Assembly: GCA_964636575.1 (NCBI GenBank)
Contig: CAZWSE010000024.1
Location: 1-37,492, forward strand
Reading direction: 5' to 3'
DNA from: CAZWSE01 sp964636575
Lineage (GTDB): Bacteria > Pseudomonadota > Alphaproteobacteria > Rhodobacterales > Rhodobacteraceae
DNA length: 37,492 bases
Shown: piece after piece, positions 14,840-22,225 of the stretch
How positions within the stretch are numbered: the stretch's first letter is position 1
Layout: the number at the start of each line of letters is the position of its first letter
Position numbers and translations under genes: made by a program
Notes under the pieces: generated by a model
The model's input: the letters and a program-made list of their open reading frames with translations, nothing else
Databases searched by the model: none
What the model was told of the DNA's origin: nothing

Positions 14840-15912
14840 TATGTAGCGCCCCTTTTGATCCGGTAGTTGGTCATCACATCAAAGGCGAGCAGGAAGAACA
14901 GCAACAGCCCTTGGAACACTTGGATGGCGGCAGCGGGCAGTTGCAACTGGCTTTGCGCAATGTCGCCGCCGACATACGTCAGCGCCATCAACAGCCCCGC
15001 GAGCACGATCCCGAAGGGGTTCAACCGCCCCAAGAAGGCGACGATGATCGCGGTGAACCCGTAGCCCACGTTGAAATCAATGCTGACCTGACCGGCAGGC
15101 CCTGCGACTTCAAAGAGCCCCGCAAGCCCCGCCAAAGCGCCAGAGGTTCCAAGACAGATCACAATAAGCCGCGATGGATTGACGCCTGCAAATTTGGCCG
15201 CGCGGGGGGCTTCGCCGGTCAGCCGGATCGAAAAGCCCAGCATGTGCCGTTTGAGAATAATATACGCAAAGATGACAGCGATCATCGCCGCGACCACACC
15301 CCAGTGCATGCCGGATCCTGCTACCAGTTCCGCGTTATGGGCGCTCGGGTACTGTTGCAAATTGCGGCTGCCCGGGAAGCCAAAGCCTTCGGGGTTCTTC
15401 AACAGCCCCAGCGACATGGAGGCCAGAAACTGTTCGGCCACATAGACCAGCATCAATGACACAAGGATCTCATTGGTGCCAAACTTGACCTTGAGCAAGG
15501 CAGGGATCATCGCCCAGAGCATGCCCCCCAAAGCGCCGCCAATGACCATCAGGGGAAAGATGTACCAGCCCTCGATGGGGTAAAACGCAAGGCCAATGCC
15601 CGCACCGACCAAGGCACCGATAATGTATTGCCCTTCGGCGCCGATGTTCCAGATGCCTGCCTTGAAGCCCAGCGCCAGACCGATGGCAATCAACACCAAA
15701 GGCGCGCCTTTGATCAAAAGCTGAGGGCGGTAGTAAAAGGCGTTTTTGCCAAACATGGGGTCCCAGAAAATGGTGCGAATGGCCTCAAAAGGGTTCTTGC
15801 CCAAGGCCCAAAACAGCAAGCCACCGACAATCATGGTGGCCAGCACCGCAAGCACAGGGGTGGCAAAAGACCAACCACGGGACGGCATGCTGCGTTTTTC
15901 TAGCGCGATCAT
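14839..15912 (-). CDS. ABC transporter permease, purine/nucleoside type (first permease)
   Basis: This encodes 357 residues. The ATG at 15912 lies directly after the 24-base element at 15936-15913, whose AAAGGG is seven bases from the start. The protein is hydrophobic throughout with about eight to ten membrane segments. It carries 'GFKAGIWNIGAEGQYIIGAL', the family signature of BPD_transp_2 nucleoside permeases, and 'GEAPRAAKFAGVNPSRLIV' as the ATPase-contact region. It pairs with the second permease (one-base overlap) and the ATPase encoded upstream. The function is import of purines or nucleosides, as inferred from the operon. Confidence 0.92.
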   Translation of the reverse strand: MIALEKRSMPSRGWSFATPVLAVLATMIVGGLLFWALGKNPFEAIRTIFWDPMFGKNAFYYRPQLLIKGAPLVLIAIGLALGFKAGIWNIGAEGQYIIGALVGAGIGLAFYPIEGWYIFPLMVIGGALGGMLWAMIPALLKVKFGTNEILVSLMLVYVAEQFLASMSLGLLKNPEGFGFPGSRNLQQYPSAHNAELVAGSGMHWGVVAAMIAVIFAYIILKRHMLGFSIRLTGEAPRAAKFAGVNPSRLIVICLGTSGALAGLAGLFEVAGPAGQVSIDFNVGYGFTAIIVAFLGRLNPFGIVLAGLLMALTYVGGDIAQSQLQLPAAAIQVFQGLLLFFLLAFDVMTNYRIKRGAT

Positions 15913-15936
15913 GCCTTTACCCTTTGCAAAATACTC
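15913..15936 (-). repeat. 24-base element supplying the ribosome site of the first permease gene
   Basis: On the minus strand it starts GAGTATTTTGC and ends GGGTAAAGGC, immediately followed by the ATG of the permease gene. It differs from the copies at 6150-6173 and 20688-20665 only in the two or three bases after GAGTATTT. AAAGGG sits seven bases before the ATG. The ATPase stop is 12 bases upstream of the element. Confidence 0.75.
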
Positions 15937-15948
15937 AATTGATTGGGA

Positions 15949-17466
15949 TCACACATGCGCAACCTCGATCCCATGGGTGCCACCCATCATCAGGCCAATG
16001 TCCTCAACGCTCAGATCACGGGCCGGGCGAATGTCCGACAAACGGCCTTCGTTCAATGCGCCAAAGCGGTCGGAGATTTCCATCAGCTCGTCCAGATCTT
16101 GCGAGATCACGATCACAGCAGCCCCGCCAGTGGCCAGATCCATCAAGGCCTGCCGGATCGCGGCCGCAGCCGAGGCATCGACCCCCCATGTGGGCTGGTT
16201 CACGACCAGGACTTTCGGGTGCTGCAAAACCTCGCGGCCAATCACGAATTTCTGCAAATTGCCGCCCGACAAGGACCGCGCTGTGTTCTCGGCACCCGGT
16301 GTGCGCACATCGAATTTGACGATAATCTTATCGGCAAAATCGCGTGCGCCCTGCCAATCGAGAAACCCGCCTTGCACCAGTTGCTTGCGCACCGAAGCCG
16401 TCAGCATGGCGTTCTCGGTCAGGCTCATGTCAGGGGCGGCGGCATGGCCAAGCCGTTCTTCGGGGGCGGCCAGTAAACCCATGGCGCGGCGTTCCAATGG
16501 ACCCGCACCCCCAATCGGTTTGCCGCCGAACAAGATCATACCCGCAGGGCAGGGCAGCTCGCCCGACAAAGCCCCTAGCAATTCGTCCTGCCCGTTGCCC
16601 GCAACACCGCCGATGCCCAAAATCTCGCCTGCGTTCACAGCAACGGACACGTCCTTCAATGCAGTTCCAAAGGCGCTGGGCGAGGCCAGTGACAACCCTT
16701 TAAGCTCAATCAAAACCTGCCCGCGCCCGGCCCCTTTGCTGCGCGGTTTCTGCAAGCTGCTGCCGACCATCATTTCAGCCATCTGGCCTGCAGTCACATC
16801 GCCGGGAATACAGGTGCCGACGTTCTTACCCAGTCGCAAAATCGTGGCGGTGTCGCAGAGCGTTCTGATCTCTTCCAGCTTGTGGCTGATGTAAAGGATC
16901 GAGGTGCCTTCTGCCGCCAGTTTGCGCAGGGTTTCAAACAGAATAGCGACCTCTTGCGGGGTCAGCACGCTTGTGGGTTCGTCCATGATCAAGAGCTTGG
17001 GGTCTTGCAACAGACAGCGGATGATCTCGACCCGTTGCCGTTCGCCCGCGGAGAGATCACCGACAGTGCGATCAGGGTCCAAAGGCAGGCCGTAGGTCTC
17101 GGACACCTTGCGAATTTGGGCCGCCAGATCGCGCATCTTCGGCGGTTTTTCCATGCCAAGTGCGACATTCTCAGCCACGCTGAGCGCCTCAAACAGCGAA
17201 AAGTGTTGAAAGACCATCGCGATGCCATCGGCCCGCGCAGCCCGAGGCTCTGCCGGGGTGAAAGGATCGCCACCCAGAACCATTGTCCCGCTGTCAGGCT
17301 TCACCAATCCGTAGATCATTTTCACAAGCGTTGATTTGCCCGCCCCATTTTCCCCCAACAGCGCGTGGATTTCACCTTTTTGGATATGAAAGGACACATC
17401 ATTGTTGGCAACGACCCCGGGGTAGGCTTTGGTCAGCCCCTCCAGAGAAAGCAATGTTTCACTCAT
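15949..17466 (-). CDS. ABC transporter ATPase, double-domain, purine/nucleoside type
   Basis: This encodes 505 residues from ATG 17466, which overlaps the xdhC stop as ATGA; the frame is open further upstream but that is the antisense-free overlap with xdhC. Two ATPase domains are present. The first has Walker A 'GENGAGKST' (about residues 37-45), signature 'LSAGERQRVEI' and Walker B 'LLIMDEPTSVL'. The second has a degenerate Walker A ('GVAGNGQDEL'), 'LSGGNLQKFVIGRE' and 'VLVVNQPTWGVD', in which the usual acidic Walker B pair reads N-Q. Asymmetric second domains are normal in sugar/nucleoside importers of this class. It powers the two permeases encoded downstream. Confidence 0.93.
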   Translation of the reverse strand: MSETLLSLEGLTKAYPGVVANNDVSFHIQKGEIHALLGENGAGKSTLVKMIYGLVKPDSGTMVLGGDPFTPAEPRAARADGIAMVFQHFSLFEALSVAENVALGMEKPPKMRDLAAQIRKVSETYGLPLDPDRTVGDLSAGERQRVEIIRCLLQDPKLLIMDEPTSVLTPQEVAILFETLRKLAAEGTSILYISHKLEEIRTLCDTATILRLGKNVGTCIPGDVTAGQMAEMMVGSSLQKPRSKGAGRGQVLIELKGLSLASPSAFGTALKDVSVAVNAGEILGIGGVAGNGQDELLGALSGELPCPAGMILFGGKPIGGAGPLERRAMGLLAAPEERLGHAAAPDMSLTENAMLTASVRKQLVQGGFLDWQGARDFADKIIVKFDVRTPGAENTARSLSGGNLQKFVIGREVLQHPKVLVVNQPTWGVDASAAAAIRQALMDLATGGAAVIVISQDLDELMEISDRFGALNEGRLSDIRPARDLSVEDIGLMMGGTHGIEVAHV

Positions 17467-18386
17467 GCAGTTAAGGTCCCACTGTGCCTTTGCGGCTTTT
17501 GCACAACTGATAGCGCATGTGCGACGCCAATCGCAATATGTTGTGGGTGTTTTCCAAGGCTGGGGTCCCCAATCGGGCAGGTGATGCGTGCGATTTGAGC
17601 GTCTGAATGGCCCAAAGCCGCCAACCTGCTGCGAAATCGTGCCCATTTGGTCTTGGACCCGATCAATCCCGCAAACCCGAACCCGTGCCCCAAAAGCCGG
17701 TGGCACAGATCAAGATCAAAGGCATGGCTATAGGTCAAAATCAGATGCTCTGCGTGGGCGGGCGCGTGGCGGACCAAAGCTCCCATATCAGCGGCCACAA
17801 CGGGGGTGACGCCTTGGGGGATATCATCCGGGAAACGGTCCGCGCCCGTATCCACCCATGTGACAGACATATCGGGCAAGGGGGCCATGACCTGCACGAT
17901 GGCGCGGCCCACATGCCCAGCCCCCCAGATCCAAAGATCACGGCAAGGCTTTGCGACGGGTTCAATCATCCATCCGTTGCACAACTGCGCATCCGGTGTG
18001 ATCCCTTGATTGCGGGCCTCGGCCAGCAGTCGTTTCACTGCCAAAGGCTGGGGCATTGGTCCACGCGCGATGATCTGCGCGTCAAGGGCTGCGATGCGGG
18101 CTGCGTCGTAGTGTTCGACCCAGACCGTAATCGCCCCGCCGCAGCATTGCCCCATGTCCGGCCCAAGCGCATGGGTTTGCGGGCCTTCGGGGGCACGCTG
18201 TGCTGATTTGCTCAGTTGGTATTCCAGCACACCGCCGCCGATTGTCCCTGATTGGCCGCCGTCCCACAGCACCATGGCTGCGCCGACCTCACGCGGGCTG
18301 CTGCCCTTGATGGCGGCGATGACGACACGGGTGACGCGGCCGTGGCGAGCCACTGTTGCGCGCAGGTCTTGAAGATCAAACCCCAT
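17463..18386 (-). CDS. xdhC: Xanthine dehydrogenase accessory protein XdhC
   Basis: This encodes 307 residues. ATG 18386 overlaps the end of xdhB by 11 bases; the longer open frame upstream is antisense-like overlap with xdhB and is not used. XdhC binds molybdenum cofactor, favours its sulfuration and inserts it into XdhB. The N-terminal part shows 'IKGSSPREVGAAMV', 'GTIGGGVLEYQL' and 'GQCCGGAITVWVE'. The C-terminal part is a Rossmann-type domain 'LWIWGAGHVGRAIVQ' and 'FAGLIGSKTKWARF', ending with 'CPIG'. Length and motifs fit the family. It follows xdhB directly and overlaps the transporter ATPase gene, so enzyme maturation and transport genes are translationally linked. Confidence 0.93.
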   Translation of the reverse strand: MGFDLQDLRATVARHGRVTRVVIAAIKGSSPREVGAAMVLWDGGQSGTIGGGVLEYQLSKSAQRAPEGPQTHALGPDMGQCCGGAITVWVEHYDAARIAALDAQIIARGPMPQPLAVKRLLAEARNQGITPDAQLCNGWMIEPVAKPCRDLWIWGAGHVGRAIVQVMAPLPDMSVTWVDTGADRFPDDIPQGVTPVVAADMGALVRHAPAHAEHLILTYSHAFDLDLCHRLLGHGFGFAGLIGSKTKWARFRSRLAALGHSDAQIARITCPIGDPSLGKHPQHIAIGVAHALSVVQKPQRHSGTLTA

Positions 18387-20664
18387 CGCGCACCTTTTTG
18401 GCTGTCTTGAACACACGTTCCGCCGTGGCGGGCCCGTCGAGCGAGGGGTAGGTGCTGCCACAGGCCGCAATCGCATCGCTGAGCGCCATGAAGGCAGAGA
18501 TACCCAGCATGAACGGCGGCTCGCCCACGGCTTTGGATTTATAGATCGTGTCGGCTTGGTTCGGCGCGTCCCAAAGGGCGACGTTGAAAATGTCTGGCCT
18601 GTCGGAGCAGGCAGGGATTTTGTAGGTTGAGGGCGCGTGGGTGCGCAGGTGGCCTTGATCGTCCCAGACCAGTTCTTCGGTCGTGAGCCAGCCCGCCCCT
18701 TGCACATAGCCGCCTTCGATCTGTCCGATATCAAGCGCCGGATTGAGCGACGCCCCTGCATCATGTAGAACGTCGGTCCGCAAGATCCTGTTTTCGCCGG
18801 ATAAAGTGTCGATCACCACTTCTGTCACCGCGGCCCCATAGGCAAAGTAAAAGAACGGTCGTCCAGTGCCTTTGATCCTGTCCCACGCCAAATCAGGCGT
18901 CTTGTAGAACCCCGTCGAGGACAAGCTGATCCGGTTCTCATAGGCCAGTTTGACGGCCTGCGCGAAGGTGTAGCTGTGGGTTTGAACCTGCACCTGATCG
19001 TCTTTGAAGGTCACGTCAGTTGGTGTTGTCCCGTGGTAATCCGCCAGAAATCCTGCCATCCGCTGCCGGATCGTATCGCAGGCCGCTTTTACGGCCATCC
19101 CGTTCAGATCGCTGCCAGAGGACGCGGCTGTGGCCGATGTATTGGGCACTTTGCCCGTGTCCGTGGCCGTGATCTTGATCCGGTCCAGTGGCACCTCAAA
19201 AGAGGCGGCGGCCACCTGTGCCACCTTCTGGAACAGCCCTTGCCCCATTTCCGTGCCGCCGTGGTTCAGGTGAATGGACCCGTCTTGATAGATGTGCACC
19301 AGCGCGCCTGCTTGGTTCAGGTGGGACAGCGTGAACGAAATACCAAACTTTACCGGCGTCAGCGCGATCCCCTTTTTCAAGGTCTCATGGCTGGCGTTCC
19401 AATCCGCGATGGCGGCTTTGCGGGCTGTGTAGTTGGAGGTTTCAAGCAGCGTGTCTGTCATCTCATGCAGGATGAAGTCGGTCACGGGCATGTCGTAGGG
19501 CGTGGTCTGCGGGGCTGATCCTTGGGGCGTGTAGTAGTTGGCGCGTCGGACCTCTAGCGCGTCAACGCCCAAGTGATGCGCGATGTGGTCCATGACGCGC
19601 TCAATCCCGACCATCCCCTGTGGCCCGCCGAAGCCCCGAAACGCGGTCGCGCTTTGGGTGTTGGTTTTCCAGCGGTGGCTTTCGATACGTGCGTTTGGCA
19701 GGTGATACGCGTTGTCCGCGTGCAGCATGGCGCGGTCGGCCACGGGCAGCGACAGATCCTGCGCCCAGCCGCAGCGCATGTGGTGGATGAAATCGACGCC
19801 GGTCAGTTTGCCGTGGTCGTCGAAGCCTGCGCGGTAGTGGATGCGGATGTCGTGGCGCTTGCCTGTGATGATGAAATCGTCGTCGCGGTCGTAGCGCATT
19901 TTGCAGGGCTGGCCGGTGGCGCGGGCGGCAACGGCACAGGCCACCGCCAGCGCGTTGCCCTGACTTTCCTTTCCGCCAAACCCGCCGCCCATGCGTCGCG
20001 TTTCCACCCGTACGCCGTGCATAGGGATGCCCAAAGCCTCAGCCACTTTATGCTGTATCTCGGTCGGATGTTGGGTTGAGGCATGCACAACCATATCGCC
20101 GCCTTCTTGCGGTAATGCGAGCGCGGTTTGGCCTTCGAGGTAGAAATGCTCTTGCCCGCCGATGTCGATCTGGCCGTCGATTTGGTGGGGGGCTTTTGTG
20201 ATGGCCGTTTCGGCGTCGCCTTTGGTGTAGATGCGCGGGGCTTCTTCAAACCTTGTGCCTGCGGCAATGGCATCGTCGATGGTCAAGACTGCAGGCTCAG
20301 GCGTGAGATCGACCTTGGCCAAACGCGCTGCCACCCGCGCAGCGCGGTGGGATGTGGCGACGACGACAAACAAGGGTTGGCCTGCATAGAAGACCCGATC
20401 AACAGCCAGCAACGGCTCATCATGGGCCGAGGGTGAGACATCATTGGCAAAGGGCAGATCAGCGGCAGTCAACACGGTAACAACACCAGCGGCTGCTTTC
20501 ACCGCTGACAGATCCATCGCTTTGATCACCCCAATTGCAGCCTCAGCCACTCCAAAAGCCAGATGCAAGGTGCCCGATGGCACTGGAATATCATCCACAT
20601 AGCGGGCCCGCCCTGTCACATGCAAAGGGGCCGCATCATGGGGCAGGGGTTTGCGCGCGCTCAT
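18376..20664 (-). CDS. xdhB: Xanthine dehydrogenase, molybdopterin-binding subunit
   Basis: This encodes 762 residues from ATG 20664, placed right after the repeat element that contains AAAGGG; a TTG at 20682 is in frame but would lie inside the element. It carries the molybdenum cofactor and active site of the cytoplasmic enzyme that oxidises hypoxanthine and xanthine to urate. The catalytic residues align with those known in the family: Glu233 in 'GGGFGGKES' (bovine Glu802), Arg311 in 'VADRAML' (bovine Arg880) and Glu715 in 'VGEPPFMLG' (bovine Glu1261). 'TAFRGFGGPQG' is also intact. The presence of both Glu233 and Arg311 favours a true purine substrate over an aldehyde. The subunit assembles with XdhA. 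Confidence 0.96.
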   Translation of the reverse strand: MSARKPLPHDAAPLHVTGRARYVDDIPVPSGTLHLAFGVAEAAIGVIKAMDLSAVKAAAGVVTVLTAADLPFANDVSPSAHDEPLLAVDRVFYAGQPLFVVVATSHRAARVAARLAKVDLTPEPAVLTIDDAIAAGTRFEEAPRIYTKGDAETAITKAPHQIDGQIDIGGQEHFYLEGQTALALPQEGGDMVVHASTQHPTEIQHKVAEALGIPMHGVRVETRRMGGGFGGKESQGNALAVACAVAARATGQPCKMRYDRDDDFIITGKRHDIRIHYRAGFDDHGKLTGVDFIHHMRCGWAQDLSLPVADRAMLHADNAYHLPNARIESHRWKTNTQSATAFRGFGGPQGMVGIERVMDHIAHHLGVDALEVRRANYYTPQGSAPQTTPYDMPVTDFILHEMTDTLLETSNYTARKAAIADWNASHETLKKGIALTPVKFGISFTLSHLNQAGALVHIYQDGSIHLNHGGTEMGQGLFQKVAQVAAASFEVPLDRIKITATDTGKVPNTSATAASSGSDLNGMAVKAACDTIRQRMAGFLADYHGTTPTDVTFKDDQVQVQTHSYTFAQAVKLAYENRISLSSTGFYKTPDLAWDRIKGTGRPFFYFAYGAAVTEVVIDTLSGENRILRTDVLHDAGASLNPALDIGQIEGGYVQGAGWLTTEELVWDDQGHLRTHAPSTYKIPACSDRPDIFNVALWDAPNQADTIYKSKAVGEPPFMLGISAFMALSDAIAACGSTYPSLDGPATAERVFKTAKKVRDGV

Positions 20665-20688
20665 GCCTTTACCCTTTGACAAATACTC
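20665..20688 (-). repeat. 24-base element at the xdhA-xdhB junction
   Basis: On the minus strand it starts GAGTATTTGTC and ends GGGTAAAGGC, directly followed by the xdhB ATG. The first two bases of the element form the GA of the xdhA stop codon TGA. AAAGGG lies seven bases from the ATG, an ideal ribosome site. It is nearly identical to the copies at 15936-15913 and 6150-6173. Confidence 0.75.
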
Positions 20689-22048
20689 ATGGCGACACCT
20701 GCAAAACAGAACTGGCCTCGCCTGTGTGTTCCACCCAATAGCGGTGCAGCATGTTTTGGGCGGCGGCCAAACGATAACCGGCCGAGGCGCGCATGTCTGA
20801 CAATGGGGTCAGATCGGCTGCGATCTGGTTCTTGGCCTTGGCGATGGTCTCAGGCGACCACGGTGCCCCGATCAACAGGTCTTCAACCGCGTGCATGCGT
20901 ATGGGGATGCCTGCCATGCCGCCGAAGGCGATGCGGGCGGCGGTGACCGTGTTATCTTCAACGGTGATCGACAGCGCCCCGCACACCGCCGAGATATCCT
21001 GATCGAAGCGCTTTGACAGTTTGTAGCAGCGCAGGGTGTCCGGCTGGGCAGGGATCGTAACGGCCTCTACAAATTCACCGGAGGCGCGGTCTTGGCGGCC
21101 ATAGTCCAAAAAGAAGTCCTCAATCGGCATCTCGCGGCCTGTGTCGCCATGGCGCAGATGCAGGCTTGCGCCAAGCGCGATCAACGCGGGCGGGTTGTCT
21201 CCGATGGGGGAGCCGTTGGCGATGTTGCCACCCAAGGTTGCCGCGTTACGGACCTGCACGGACCCGTAGCGGCGGATCAGTTCGGCGTAGGATGGGTGCA
21301 GGTCTGCCATCGCGTCGCGCAGGGTCTCCATGGTGACCATCGCGCCGATGCGCAGACCTTCCTCGGTTTGAGTGATCTGTTTGAGATCTTCGCAGCCGCC
21401 TAGAAAAATCACATCCTTCAAATCGCGCAGGTCCTTGGTGACCCATAGCCCGACGTCTGTGGCCCCAGCGACCAGCACCGCATCAGGATTGGCGGCATAG
21501 GCGCGGGCTAGATCATCGACGGATTGGGGTAGGTATGTCGGGGCGGTTTCCATTTTCGGTGGCTTGTCCTGCACCCACTTCGGAACGGGCTTATCCGCCG
21601 CAGCCTCAGCGGCTTTGATGATCGGCGCGTAGCCTGTGCACCGGCACAGATTGCCCGCCAGTTGGTCGTCAAAATCAGAGCGACCGTTCAGATGTGTCAC
21701 AGCCATCGAGGCCACAAACCCTGGCGTGCAAAATCCGCATTGGGATCCGTGGTGTTCGATCATGGCCTCTTGCACGGGGTGGAGCGTTCCGTCCGCGTCC
21801 GATACCCCTTCGACCGTGCGCACCGCTTTGCCGTGAAGTTGCGGCAGGAACAGGATGCAGGCATTCAACGCTGTGACGCCGTCCTCGCCCGTGACCATGA
21901 CAGTGCACGCGCCACAATCGCCTTCGTTGCAGCCCTCTTTGGTGCCCGTCAGGCCCTGATCATCGCGCAGCCAGTCTAAAAGGGTATGCGTCGGCGCAGG
22001 GTTGTCCAACGTCACGGTCTCTCCGTTGAGAAGAAACGATATTTGCAT
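20687..22048 (-). CDS. xdhA: Xanthine dehydrogenase, iron-sulfur and FAD subunit
   Basis: This encodes 453 residues. The N-terminal part binds two [2Fe-2S] clusters: Cys40, Cys45, Cys48 and Cys64 for the plant-ferredoxin-type cluster ('CNEGDCGAC', 'LNACI'), and Cys104, Cys107, Cys135 and Cys137 for the second ('CGFC', 'CRC'). The C-terminal part (from about 190) is the FAD domain with 'LVAGATDVGLWV' and 'TLGGNIANGSPIGD'. It passes electrons from the molybdenum centre in XdhB to NAD+. Start ATG 22048 has AGGTCG close before it. It is the first gene of the seven-gene operon and is divergent from dnaE (177 bases between), so the operon promoter should lie in 22049-22225. Confidence 0.96.
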   Translation of the reverse strand: MQISFLLNGETVTLDNPAPTHTLLDWLRDDQGLTGTKEGCNEGDCGACTVMVTGEDGVTALNACILFLPQLHGKAVRTVEGVSDADGTLHPVQEAMIEHHGSQCGFCTPGFVASMAVTHLNGRSDFDDQLAGNLCRCTGYAPIIKAAEAAADKPVPKWVQDKPPKMETAPTYLPQSVDDLARAYAANPDAVLVAGATDVGLWVTKDLRDLKDVIFLGGCEDLKQITQTEEGLRIGAMVTMETLRDAMADLHPSYAELIRRYGSVQVRNAATLGGNIANGSPIGDNPPALIALGASLHLRHGDTGREMPIEDFFLDYGRQDRASGEFVEAVTIPAQPDTLRCYKLSKRFDQDISAVCGALSITVEDNTVTAARIAFGGMAGIPIRMHAVEDLLIGAPWSPETIAKAKNQIAADLTPLSDMRASAGYRLAAAQNMLHRYWVEHTGEASSVLQVSP

Positions 22049-22225
22049 GTCGACCTGCGCGCCGCCTTACCAAGGTGCAGTATCCCCCTGTCGATGCGGC
22101 GTAGACATGGGGTGCTTTTACAGGATCGATGAAACAGCGAATGAATTGGGATTGCAAGGCAGTTAAGCCGCGCGCTGGGTTGATCTGCTCTTTCGCTTCG
22201 GGCGGGTGCTTAATAGGGTGGCACT

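Noticed and set aside
16250..17000. Loss of ATPase function in the second domain of the purine transporter ATPase
   Set aside because: Degenerate Walker motifs in the second half are usual for double-domain importers of this class, so it is not a defect.
13892..22090. Shared 12-mer AGTATCCCCCTG upstream of the BMP gene (13892-13903) and of xdhA (22079-22090)
   Set aside because: Many 12-mer matches are expected by chance in a window of this size. In the first copy the reverse complement is simply the ribosome-binding site.
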